Positions 46,264 to 57,500 of a DNA stretch of 64,000 nucleotides are shown here, piece after piece. Origin of the DNA: Fulvivirga ulvae (GTDB lineage Bacteria; Bacteroidota; Bacteroidia; Cytophagales; Cyclobacteriaceae); NCBI RefSeq assembly GCF_021389975.1, contig NZ_CP089981.1, forward strand, positions 1,134,501 through 1,198,500, read 5' to 3'. Numbering within the stretch: position 1 is the first letter of the stretch; every line of letters begins with the position of its first letter. The notes beneath the pieces are model-generated. The model made no database searches. It saw only the letters and a list, made by a program, of their open reading frames with translations, and was not told the origin of the DNA. A program made the position numbers and the translations under genes.

Positions 46264-48181
46264 TAAAATGAGAAGAGGAAGAAAGCGCACAAGCTACTCA
46301 ATTTCAATTCCTCTCAGGTACGATTAGCAGATACTATGCCAATCTCGCCTATTGAACGATCTCGTATTTCAATTCCTCTCAGGTACGATTAGCAGTAATC
46401 TACATCCTGATATTGACATCTTATCAGTGTGATTTCAATTCCTCTCAGGTACGATTAGCAGGGAGATAACGCAGAGCTTTCAGCTCCTACTCCAATATTT
46501 CAATTCCTCTCAGGTACGATTAGCAGAGATAATCATTATGCTCAATAATTGTCACGCTTCCTATTTCAATTCCTCTCAGGTACGATTAGCAGCGGATTTA
46601 CTCCTGGTTTTGCTTCTTACGTTCGCCTATTTCAATTCCTCTCAGGTACGATTAGCAGTTCGTAACCTTTTAATGTACGAGCTCTTTACAATCGAATTTC
46701 AATTCCTCTCAGGTACGATTAGCAGGGCCGAAGAAAGGTTAAATATTACAAACCTACACGATTTCAATTCCTCTCAGGTACGATTAGCAGTACGTTTAAT
46801 AAATTTTTGCGCATCGGTTTTGTCGATTTCAATTCCTCTCAGGTACGATTAGCAGTCGATTTATCACACGAGAAAAAACTGTCCTGTAAGAATTTCAATT
46901 CCTCTCAGGTACGATTAGCAGTAGTGTTGCCTTGTACTGTTCCGGTACCGTATACGAGGATTTCAATTCCTCTCAGGTACGATTAGCAGGAAATTGTTCA
47001 AAATTGTCGATGTCCGTTAGGTCGAGATTTCAATTCCTCTCAGGTACGATTAGCAGTATCATGCAAGATGGGCGATCTAATACCAATACTCAATTTCAAT
47101 TCCTCTCAGGTACGATTAGCAGTGTTTGTGTTCGAAGCCCCCTAGGATTTTTTTTCCTTATTTCAATTCCTCTCAGGTACGATTAGCAGACCGACTCCGA
47201 AGACTCAACAGGGTATTTAATAGTTATTTCAATTCCTCTCAGGTACGATTAGCAGTACAATGCCTCGATAGTCTTTGTTCTCGTTAGACTTCATTTCAAT
47301 TCCTCTCAGGTACGATTAGCAGTTCAGCGAAACCTCCTGCATAATATCAGGCTGTATCAACATTTCAATTCCTCTCAGGTACGATTAGCAGGCCATACAG
47401 CCTCCCGTCAAGCCCGGTATTGTTGAAATTTCAATTCCTCTCAGGTACGATTAGCAGTTCATAAGAGAGGATTTTGAAAGGTACTCAGGAATATTTCAAT
47501 TCCTCTCAGGTACGATTAGCAGTAAGCGTGAAAAGCTCACTAGACCTGGTTCCGGTGCTATTTCAATTCCTCTCAGGTACGATTAGCAGTAATGATGATA
47601 TCATTTTAATCAAGAGTGTGATTAATTTCAATTCCTCTCAGGTACGATTAGCAGATTTATAGATCATTTTAACATTAAAACTTACATGGACATTTCAATT
47701 CCTCTCAGGTACGATTAGCAGTGGGATTTGACGAAGTTTACAGAAGCTTGGCAGATAATTTCAATTCCTCTCAGGTACGATTAGCAGATCATTTTTGTAG
47801 TACTTTGTTTTCGTTATTCCTATTTCAATTCCTCTCAGGTACGATTAGCAGTAGTGTTTCCGGTTACTGTTCCGGTGCCGTATACGAGGATTTCAATTCC
47901 TCTCAGGTACGATTAGCAGACCTAGGAAGTCTCCGCCTCCTCCCCCTTGTTGTAATTTCAATTCCTCTCAGGTACGATTAGCAGTAGCGCGAAGGACGAC
48001 ACGAAGGATGTTATTCAAATTTCAATTCCTCTCAGGTACGATTAGCAGGTACAATCAGAAGTAATGATGAGACTAGCACCCATGTATTTCAATTCCTCTC
48101 AGGTACGATTAGCAGTTTATATCGTATGTATCGGCTCCATGCTTATACCATATTTCAATTCCTCTCAGGTACGATTAGCAG

Positions 48182-48461
48182 CCGTTGGGCCTGTAAGTAA
48201 AAGTCACTCTAATTTCTAAATAAATCAACTTCTCTATACAATTATTTATCTGCTAAAATCGTCTGTCCCTGATCATACGATTTTACCTGCGGATCGACGA
48301 TCTATGTAATTATCTGATTTTCAAGCTATAGCACCTATACTTTGAGTTCTTCCGGGATGCGGGCATAAAATAGCCCCCGAGGTCGACGACAAAAGACTCA
48401 TTTTCCTAAATCCTAAATTATCATTAAGTTCGTCGGGATTAATCACTCAGGCTTTTAGCTT
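48182..48461 (-). promoter_or_regulatory. Leader of CRISPR array 2
   Basis: 280 bases without a gene between the last repeat and the cyclase gene. It aligns with the array 1 leader: CCGTTGGG against CCGTTAGG, then TAAATAAATCAAC against TAAATAAAACAAC, TTATTTAT, AATCGTCT, and GACGACAAAAG against GACGACTAAAG near the outer end. The cyclase gene is transcribed away from it. Confidence 0.8.
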
Positions 48462-49562
48462 ATGTCTCTATCTCCGCAAACCAAAAGGACTATCAGCCGC
48501 ATTGTTCCATTCGGGCTCATATGGCTGCTTTTGGGCTGGACATTTCTGTTTGTGGAGTATGCTGCTATCGGTCAGGGAAATTATGGCCCGGCTGCGGCCA
48601 TACGGATGAGCCCGGATATATTTGTTTTTGCCAGTCTTGTGGTTTTAGGTGTCGGGCTTTTTATAGGTGCTGTTGAGGTGGTGTGGCTCAAAAAAGTATT
48701 CTCCAATGAGAGTTTCTCTACAAAAATCATCTATAAACTCCTGGTCTATTCTCTTTTTCTGTTTACCGTAGTTCTTGTGGCCTTCCCCATTGCTGTAAGT
48801 ATACAGTTGCGTACTCATGTATTCGATCCCCTGGTCTGGGAGAGGTTCTATGGTTATTTGACCAGTCTGGGCAATGTCAGCACCAGCGCGCAAATGGCTG
48901 TATCACTGTTCATCTCGCTTTTCTACGCTGAAATCAGCGAAAATATCGGCCAGAAAATATTATTTAACTTTTTTACGGGCAAATATCACACACCGGTAGA
49001 AGAGAAAAGGGTTTTTATGTTCCTCGACATGAAATCATCGACCACCATTGCTGAAAAGCTTGGCCACATCAAGTACTTCGAATTGCTCAAAAAGTATTAT
49101 GACGACCTCTCGGATGCTATTCTGAGGAACTATGGGGAGGTATATCAGTACATCGGTGATGAAATCGTGGTATCGTGGCCCTTTGAGAAGGGAATTGAAA
49201 ACAACCATTGCGTCCAATGCTTTTTTGCCATGAAATCAGATCTGGACAAAAGGTCTGGCTGGTATTTGAGTAAATTTGGTATTGCCCCAACCTTTAAAGC
49301 CGGACTACACTGCGGCAAGGTCACTACGGGAGAGATCGGTGCTCTCAAGAAGGAGATCATTTTTACGGGTGATGTGCTGAATGCCACTTCCAGAATTCAG
49401 GGACTTTGTAACACTTACCAGGTGGACATCATCATTTCCAAAGATTTGGTGAATGAGTTGCGGCCTGATGAAAAATATAGTTTACAGCCCATAGGCACTC
49501 AGGAACTAAGGGGCAGAAACGAAGCCATGGAAATTTTCACTGTAAGCATGACCGGAAAATGA
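48462..49562 (+). CDS. Membrane class III adenylate/guanylate cyclase
   Basis: 366 residues. The N-terminal 160 residues hold about four membrane spans (FGLIWLLLGWTFLFVEYAAI, FVFASLVVLGVGLFIGAVEV, LLVYSLFLFTVVLVAFPIAV and one near 145). The cyclase domain follows: the first metal Asp in VFMFLDMKSSTTIAEKLG, second in YQYIGDEIVVSWPF, and the substrate/transition-state part KKEIIFTGDVLNATSRIQ with K, D, N and R. It should make cAMP or cGMP; the specificity cannot be told by eye. It is divergent from array 2, and 158 bases precede the OmpA gene. Confidence 0.88.
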   Translation: MSLSPQTKRTISRIVPFGLIWLLLGWTFLFVEYAAIGQGNYGPAAAIRMSPDIFVFASLVVLGVGLFIGAVEVVWLKKVFSNESFSTKIIYKLLVYSLFLFTVVLVAFPIAVSIQLRTHVFDPLVWERFYGYLTSLGNVSTSAQMAVSLFISLFYAEISENIGQKILFNFFTGKYHTPVEEKRVFMFLDMKSSTTIAEKLGHIKYFELLKKYYDDLSDAILRNYGEVYQYIGDEIVVSWPFEKGIENNHCVQCFFAMKSDLDKRSGWYLSKFGIAPTFKAGLHCGKVTTGEIGALKKEIIFTGDVLNATSRIQGLCNTYQVDIIISKDLVNELRPDEKYSLQPIGTQELRGRNEAMEIFTVSMTGK

Positions 49563-49719
49563 AAAGGATTTTTCTTTAAAGGAGATACCCATGCACCCTA
49601 AGGATGTTATTTCCCTGGTCTATTTTAGCAATGGATACTTATTTTAAAATATAACAAACTATTTCATATCAAATAATTAATTGTATTTTAGAGCTTGTTA
49701 ATAAGAATTAATTAAAGCA

Positions 49720-51063
49720 ATGAAAATAAAACTTCACCTCACTGGCATAGCCCTCCTTTTTCTGACTAACGTCATATTTGCTTTTGAGCTTGTGCAGCCC
49801 AATCTTGAAGCTTCTATAAAAGTTGAAACCGAAAATATTAAACCCGGCCAGCTATTCAAGGTAAGGGTAAGCCTGGCAGGCTCAATGGATGATAAGGCCT
49901 GGCTGGGGATTTTCAAACCAAATCTAAACCAGAGCAACGCCTCCGGTTACTATTCATATAACTATATCAATGCACACCAAAATGGTGTGTTGGAAATGAC
50001 TGCCCCACCACAAAGGGGAGAATATGAGTTAAGGCTTTACTCATCAGATCCGGGTAAATTTGTCAGTGCTGCCAAATTGGTAGTTAGCGCTATAACACCT
50101 GATGAATATACGATTACCATTCTTACCGAAGAGATAAAACCGTCGCAGGAATTTAAAGTTAGCGTCAAGACCACCTATGCCATGGATTCACGTTCATGGA
50201 TAGGCATTTTTAATTCAACGGTTGACCCTGAAAATGCCCGGCAGTATGAATCATACAGTTACGTATCAAATCCCCATGAAGCAACCCTTTCCCTCACTGC
50301 ACCAGGCCAAGCCGGTAATTATGAATTAAGGTTTTACCCGGCTGAGCAGGGAGAGCTGACCGCCCGGGTACCCTTTAGAGTGGGGCAACCGGACTTAACA
50401 GGGATTAGTTTTACTTTAAACAAAAAGGCCTACGAGGCAGGTGAAGAAATTACCATTGATTATATCGGTCATGAAAATTTAGCTAAAAGTGCCTGGATCG
50501 GCATATTTGAAAATAGCAAAAACAAGTATAATCAATACCTTGATTACCAATACCTGAACCCCAAACTAAAAGGGCAGTTCAAATTAAAAGCACCTTCAAT
50601 TAAAGGGGAGTATCAGGCCAGGATGTTTTATGCCGAAACGGGCCCCGACCTTTTGGAGCCGGTCCCATTTTCGGTTACTACTTCATTAGACAAGACTACT
50701 ATCAAAGTAACTTTGGATGAGAAAGGGAAGATAGCATTATATGGTATATATTTTAATACTGACAAAAGCAATGTCAAGACGGAGTCATACCCGCTGATAG
50801 GAGAAATCGCTAAAATGCTCAACGATAATCCTGCTATCAAAATTCTTATTGAGGGCCATACTGATTCACAGGGTGACGACAACTACAACCTCAGCTTATC
50901 TCAAAAAAGAGCCGAGGAAGTAGCCAAAATATTGACTACTGAATATAAGGTGAGCAGTACCCAGCTGGAATCTAAAGGATATGGGGAAACCCGGCCAGTA
51001 GGCGACAACAGCACCGCCGACGGAAGAGCGAAAAACAGGCGCGTGGAGTTGAAAAAACTATAA
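49720..51063 (+). CDS. OmpA-family protein with three related beta-sandwich modules
   Basis: 447 residues. The signal peptide (IALLFLTNVIFA) is followed by three homologous modules of about 105 residues, each with a W-I/L-G-I-F centre (KAWLGIFKP, RSWIGIFNS, SAWIGIFEN) and an E-Y/N-Y-E-L-R-type strand near the end. The C-terminal 110 residues are an OmpA/MotB domain: IEGHTDSQGDDNYNLSLSQK, SKGYGETRPVGDNSTADGR, AKNRRVEL, which binds peptidoglycan. It should anchor the outer surface modules to the wall. A 440-base gap and a hairpin separate it from the giant LamG gene. Confidence 0.9.
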   Translation: MKIKLHLTGIALLFLTNVIFAFELVQPNLEASIKVETENIKPGQLFKVRVSLAGSMDDKAWLGIFKPNLNQSNASGYYSYNYINAHQNGVLEMTAPPQRGEYELRLYSSDPGKFVSAAKLVVSAITPDEYTITILTEEIKPSQEFKVSVKTTYAMDSRSWIGIFNSTVDPENARQYESYSYVSNPHEATLSLTAPGQAGNYELRFYPAEQGELTARVPFRVGQPDLTGISFTLNKKAYEAGEEITIDYIGHENLAKSAWIGIFENSKNKYNQYLDYQYLNPKLKGQFKLKAPSIKGEYQARMFYAETGPDLLEPVPFSVTTSLDKTTIKVTLDEKGKIALYGIYFNTDKSNVKTESYPLIGEIAKMLNDNPAIKILIEGHTDSQGDDNYNLSLSQKRAEEVAKILTTEYKVSSTQLESKGYGETRPVGDNSTADGRAKNRRVELKKL

Positions 51064-51071
51064 ATATGGTT

Positions 51072-51100
51072 GGCACCCGGTATGTTGATTACCGAGTGCC
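51072..51100 (+). terminator. Hairpin after the OmpA gene
   Basis: Arms GGCACCCGGTA (51072-51082) and TACCGAGTGCC (51090-51100) pair with one mismatch, 8 bases past the stop codon. There is no T-tract, so the terminator role is uncertain. Confidence 0.5.
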
Positions 51101-51502
51101 CATCATTAGTATCAAAGTCTAAATTACACCATCTCTCCGCCGGAGCTGATTCCTGGTAATTGAAAAAGCAGAAAACCTTAAGCCTGTAGCCTACAGGCCA
51201 CTTACAATTTAGCACACCCGGCAGTTCATCTCACTTCCCTACTCTTACCGCCGAACTTTGCGCTTGTAAAAAAAGCATACCTGACAGCGGTATCACAGTT
51301 TATTTGAATTGACTCATTCAAGTCTCTTGCCCCTTTGCGATAAACCTGAATCATCCATACTTCACAAAAAACCATCCATGCTTCACAATTTTTGTGAAAA
51401 CGCTGCTAAAAAATTGAGATTCATACACCCTTTCATGTACCACCGGAACAAGCGGCACATAAAAGTCAGATTAGTCAAGTAAACCAACAAATTTAATAAC
51501 CT
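51101..51502. other. Intergenic region before the LamG giant gene
   Basis: About 400 bases without a supported gene. It contains a short direct repeat, CATCCATRCTTCACAA, twice around 51350-51390; the second copy runs into a TTCACAA / TTGTGAA inverted repeat that could be a regulator site or a small hairpin. Confidence 0.45.
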
Positions 51503-54500
51503 ATGAAAATCAGAAACGAAGAACGCACCTTCAGTAATGTTAAAACCATTACACATCAGGGCTACACCTTTGCCTTCGCCTCTACACGCTCAGACGATAC
51601 CAGTAAGGCGTATGACGAAGTATACTGGTGTGTACTTGATCCTGCAATAGGTGCTGATGTAGCAAACGACATCAACTCCGGCGATCTCACTATAGATGAC
51701 GGCTGGACAGAACTTGTAGCTCTGGACTGCGCCACGCAACTCCGTGTGCCGGGCATGAATTTGATCACCCGTGACATACCCGGCGTGGATGCCGATGGAA
51801 ACCCCAACACCTCAGCATCACTTACCCAGGCCAACCCTTTCGTGGTGCTGTCTGATGGCGACTACATTTACTTATTCAGAGCCACATCGCTAAATCCCGA
51901 TACGCCCACTTCATCGGGGTATAATACAGCCGACACGCCATTCCCTTTCGGTTTACTGGTAGACCGGTTTGTTTTCAGGCAGCAGAACATGGATTTGGCC
52001 CATGCCACGGAAACCCGCTACGTACGCAGCGAAAATGCAGATATACCAGCCTCTGATAAGGACAGCTTAGGAAGTCAGTCTCTGGACGGACAATCCTTTC
52101 CCGAACCGGCATACCTTTTACCTCTTAATATAGAACTGTCATACATGGCTTGTTTTGACGTGGTAAGGGTTCCTGTCGATAAGCAATTTGTATGGCACAT
52201 CTTCGCTGCATCGGGCAGTTTATCAACCTTTTCTATTCCCGGATCATTCCAGGTGCCTTTTGACATGTCGCAGCTGGATGGCTTTGGCCTTAACACCACC
52301 GGCACAAAATATCCTCTGATAGAGCCTTCGGCAATATATCAATTGGCCGTCAACGCAAGCAACGTTTCTGCTACTGTTTATTATCGACAGGAACCCGCAC
52401 ATACAAAAGACGGAGACTCTATCAGTATGCTGACCAACGCAGGTATTCTGGCTTGTTTCAGTCTGCATAACACACCCTTCGGCGTATTAGACTTTGACCT
52501 GGGCTTAAACGGAAGGATTGCCGGTTCGCCCACCGAAAAATGGATGGAAAATGATTTAACGCCCATCACTTTAAATCCTGCAAATGCCCCTTTCTACGGC
52601 ACCGCCCTGGAGCTAAACGGACGCAGTGACTATATAAGTTTACCTACTCAAAGTTCACATCAGATTGCCCCTGATGGCGGCATCACCATTGAAGCATGGA
52701 TTATGCCATACAAAGATCCTGAGCATGATCAATATGTTATTGAATTGAAAACTGACAATAACAAAAGTTTTGGTGTAAAAATCGATAAAGATTTCAACTT
52801 AAGCCTGTTTGCTTATTTAAATGGACTTACAGGAATTCCGGCAGGGTCACCACCCATATCACCCAATAGCTGGACGCTCCTGTCCATGACAATCGCTTCA
52901 AACGGCTGCATAAATTTATATGTCAATGGAAGAACTGCATTCGAGGGTTTCTATGGACAAACGTTAAGGTACGATAACATCCACTGTTCAATAGGAAAAA
53001 GCAGCAAGGTAAGTGATTCATACTTCAAAGGTGCCATAAGTGAGATCCGTGTATGGAATACAAATCTTTCTGAAGAAGACCTTATTGGTAATCAAAGTAT
53101 AGATGTATCAAACCAAAACAATATCAAACTAATCTATCAGCTAAACGAAGGGCAGGGTAATACTTTAACCAACAGTGCTGACAATACCTCCGATGAAAAT
53201 GCAGTGATAGGTGGCCGCTGGATAAGTGCAGCATCTCCTGCCCAAGTAAGTATGCCTGTACTGGCCAGAGATGTCGGATTGCTAAGTATCCGGGGTACTT
53301 TACTACCTGACATCAAAAATATTGGTTCCGTTTCGCTACTGCCAAGTGCAGACGGCCTGGTCCGTATAGCATATCGGACGGATAACGACCACTGGGGTTC
53401 TTTGCACTATGACACACGCACTCAAAGGGTGAAAACCGTCCTTTCCTGGAAAAATCCTGAAGAGGCCAAAGATACCGCCAGGCTGCTATTCACCTCACTC
53501 TCTGCAGGTACTGATTTTAACAAATGCCAGATAGAGATCATAGACGACTCGGATAATGAAGGGCGCTTAAGTATCATCATGGCAGAAAACCAAACGGCTG
53601 ACTTTGGTACTAACGGCTCCGGAGTGTGCGAAACGTGGACCAACCTCCCAGCCAAACTTTCTGACATTGTAGACATTATTAATGGCCGCATGCCGGATTC
53701 AACGGAAGAGCCGGATGCACCCACAAAATATGACTATGCAAACAATGTAACACGTACAAATGAGGGAGAAACAATAAGTGAAACTGAGCTGCCTGATCGT
53801 TTAAGGCCGCATGCTTCACTGCTGTTTGCTGTTAATGGTATTCACCAGCTGGACGAAGACCTGGACCAGTCCGTACCTGAAGACCTGACGACCATAAAAT
53901 ATACCTATATGGCAGGTGCTGACCCTCGTTGGGTGTTGGATCCCGTCCCTGCAGCCGTTCAAAATGCAATGTTTGAGCTCCCGGAAAGTGAGAAACTTAA
54001 AATCAGCGGCGATGTAACGATAGAAGCCTGGGCCATCAGCCAGACGCATAACAATGACAATGCTATTCTTTATCAGGGTTATGACACCCCATATATTTTT
54101 TCATTAACCGGGCAGAACAAATTATACGCAGCCAAAAATGAAGGAGATGATACCGTAATAGCTATCTCAGAAAAGCCGATTCCGGATACATCGACCTGGA
54201 CACACCTGGCAGCTGCATACCATTCCAGCTGGGGACTACACCTGCATGATGAGGCCTATGTGAAGTGTGGCCAGCTCCAGCGCCAGCCAGGCAAAGCCAT
54301 AACTGTAGAAGCCTGGGTTTGCCCGGATGAGCAAAGTATTGATAATGAAAAAGTTCAACCGATCATATCACAATGGGCAGATATTGAGAATGACAGGAGG
54401 TTTATGCTGGCCTTAGACACCGACGGAAAACCTGTATTCACTATCCATGACAGTAACGGTGATGAATATATAGCAACAGGTCCCCATACGCTCAAGGCCG

Positions 54501-57500
54501 GAGAATGGACCCACCTCAGTGGTGTATACCAGGCCGCCGGGGCTCAAAATATGCTTTACTTCAGCGATTCCAATAATGCCTATGCCCAAGTGTTACAAAA
54601 TGAAGGCCTGTCAGACGCCATGACCGTTGAGATGTGGGTCCGGCCTGAAAGTAAAACCAGCAGCAGTGATTTATCAACACTAATATCCTGCGGACGACAG
54701 GATGGCCAGCACTCCTTATTTTCACTGGTACTGAAGAGTGACAGAGAGTTGGAAGTTCGTATCTACATTCCCCATGTTGCCCATTTAAATACATACTCTA
54801 CAGGTATAAAAATACCTTTTGCAGATAATAGCGAAGATGCAAGTGCTGATACCCATATCGCATTAGTGCTCGATTGGTTAAGTGCTTCTCAGCTAAATTA
54901 TAATGTTTATATCAATGGTGTTTCCCAATCGGAAGATACTATAACCGTATCCAATTATCAAAAGCCTTCGGCCCTTCCGGCGTCGGGCTGGTTGCTGGGT
55001 GCCGCACTGGATGATAGTGGTACAGGAATACAAAAACACTATCAGGGCGGCATGAGAGAAGTAAAGCTTTGGTCCACTGCCCGAACACAGCAGCAAATTA
55101 TTGATCATTTGAACACCCCGGTATCAACGGCTGAAGCTGGCTTGCGCGGTTACTGGAAGCTGGATTCGCCACCAAGCGATACCGATTTTGGAGAAGATTT
55201 TAGCATCCAGCCTCGTATTACCAATGCTGTTAATTCCGTAAGCACTGAAGTTCAGGGAGATGCTTATTTTTATGCAGCACCTGTTGAGGCTTCACTGGCA
55301 ATTTTTATCGATAACAATACTCCTGTCTATAGCCAGATAAATCAGAATAAAGTACCTGCCAAACTGGATGATAGTGACGCAACACCTTTTATAGGTAAAA
55401 CTGACGAAGCCGGTTCCGGCATACTTTCAGGCATTGTGGATGACATCCGGATATGGACCACCGTCAGACTGCCGGAGCAGCTTACCTACTATCAAAAAAG
55501 AGCCATTGAAAAACCCTCGGAACACGCTGACCTCGCTGCTTACTGGAGCTTTGACGCAGGTAAGGGCCAGGAGGTACATGATGAAACGGGAGGTAATCCG
55601 GGAAAAATTATGGGTGTCAGAAATATTGACAATGCCGATGATAAAGATCCTTTCTGGGTGCCAACACCAATCACCTCATACTGGACTTTGTTTGTAGATG
55701 GCCAAAAAGTAGATACTGTCAATATTGGTACCGTGAATATGGTAGATCGGGCCTGGCTGGGATCACCCGATGGATCTAATTTTTATAACGGCTACCTGGC
55801 GGAAGTAAGGTTGTGGAATGTAGAGAGAAAACAAAGAGACATCAGGCAAACCATGCAACACCCCTTACGTGGTGATGAAGAAGGGTTAGTTGCCTACTGG
55901 CCCTGCAATGACAACCAGGGTGCCGGGATCGATAACTCAGTAGGACTATCCGACATGACTACTGACCCCTGCGATGCTAAGTTTTTATCGTATTCAGGAA
56001 CAGTTTATGTAGCAGAGCAATCCTGGCCTGACGCCACCTCAAATCTTCTGTACCCACCTCCCGTTTCTGATGACGTGCAATACGCCATCAATATCAGTAA
56101 TGGCATTACCACACAGGAAGCTGCAAATATGGCCCTCAGCGCTCCCCCTGCAATTGCCGAACTTGATGCAGGCGCAGGACGCGTACACATAGGTATCAGG
56201 TCGGACGGCACCTCCTGGCTGCTGGATACTGACCAGGAACCCGATGCCACGGAGCTGGTTTATTTGGGACAAATACAGACCAATGCACAGATCATCGGTT
56301 TTATAGAAGGTGCACCGCCATTGCCCAGTGAGAATCTCAGTATAGAGCAGGCCAGCAATCCTGATAAGTATCTGGGGGCATCGAGTGTTTCCCTGGAGCA
56401 GGGTGATGAGGTGATTTACAGTGGTATTAGTACCCTACACGGAGGTGGCTCTTTATCAGGAACGATAACCTCAGGGGCAGAGGGTGAAGCAAGTATAGGT
56501 ATTTCGTTTCCTGTGAAAACAAATATTTTTACCGGTGATTTTTCCGGGACAGCAGGTTTTACATTAAAGCTGGAGGCAGGTGCACAACTGGTAGCCAGTG
56601 GTCGTGTTTCTCAGAATAAACAAACCAGTAGTGACATTGTGATGGATGGGGCTTTTGAACAGAACCTATACAATCTGGGCAATTTTCCTCATAACCAGCT
56701 TGGCGTTCAGCCCAGGCGCATTTACAGGCCCAACAATATGGGAGCCGCCATTGTCAAGTCACTGGTTGCCGATTATTATGCAGTCCGCTCAAAACGCACC
56801 GGGGCTACTTTGGGCTACCTGCCCGTTGCAGATTCAAATATTCCGCCGGATACTAATGTCATTATGTTTAAGCTTAACCCTAATTATGTAAAAAACGGTT
56901 CTCTGGATGGTTGCATCGGCTTTGATAAGGACATTAATTACAGAGACCTTGGTGTTTCTGAAAAAGGGAGTTACTACAAAGTGCAGGAAGCATATGCCAC
57001 AAAGGAAAAAATCAGGCGCCAGCAAGCTGAATATGAAAACTACTTTTCCAGCTTAAGAGCTGCCACCCCCAATGCTTTAAGATCGAAGGAAGGCTGGTTA
57101 AAAGAAGTTGCAAACAGAAGCATTGCCAATACCTATGTATGGACAGCAGACGGGGGCTTATTTAGCGAAGAAATCTCAGAAGGCGCCTCCAGAAGAGAGG
57201 CTGTTGGCCTCAATTTCAAAGGAGAGCTTTCCTACAATATAAAGGGAGAGTTTGAATTTTTGATTGGAATGGGATGGAATTTCGGTGGCGAAGGCGATTT
57301 TAAATTAGGGCTAAGCGGTAACATAGAAGGCCTTCATACCAGCGCCTCCAGAGACACCGCCTCCTTCAACCTCCAGTCCAAAGTAGATGGCGAAGGCTTT
57401 CTTGGCAAGCAGGTAATACCTATAGAAAATGTAGCTGTTGATGGCTGGGGAAAACGACCGGCAACCCCGGGAAATTTTGATTACCTCAACCCTGCAAATT

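Larger units (their letters stand above)
45376..48181 (-). CRISPR. CRISPR array 2 (42 spacers)
   Basis: 43 repeats of 30 bases and spacers of 34-39 bases. The repeat is the same as in array 1 except at position 20 (A for G) and position 28 (C for A) on the + strand, ending GATTAGCAG. All 43 repeats appear identical by eye. As for array 1, transcription should be leftward with the ATTGAAAT handle, and the leader is on the right. First spacer after the leader is 48116-48151. The array includes a duplicated block (45406-45603 and 46066-46263) and two related spacers (46922-46959 and 47852-47889). No cas genes adjoin it. Confidence 0.98.

Noticed and set aside
46538..47981. Open reading frames across the CRISPR arrays with repeated SQVRLA or FQFLSGTIS-like text
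   Set aside because: They are translations of the 30-base repeats and spacers in frame, not genes; the same holds for frames at 26971-28430.
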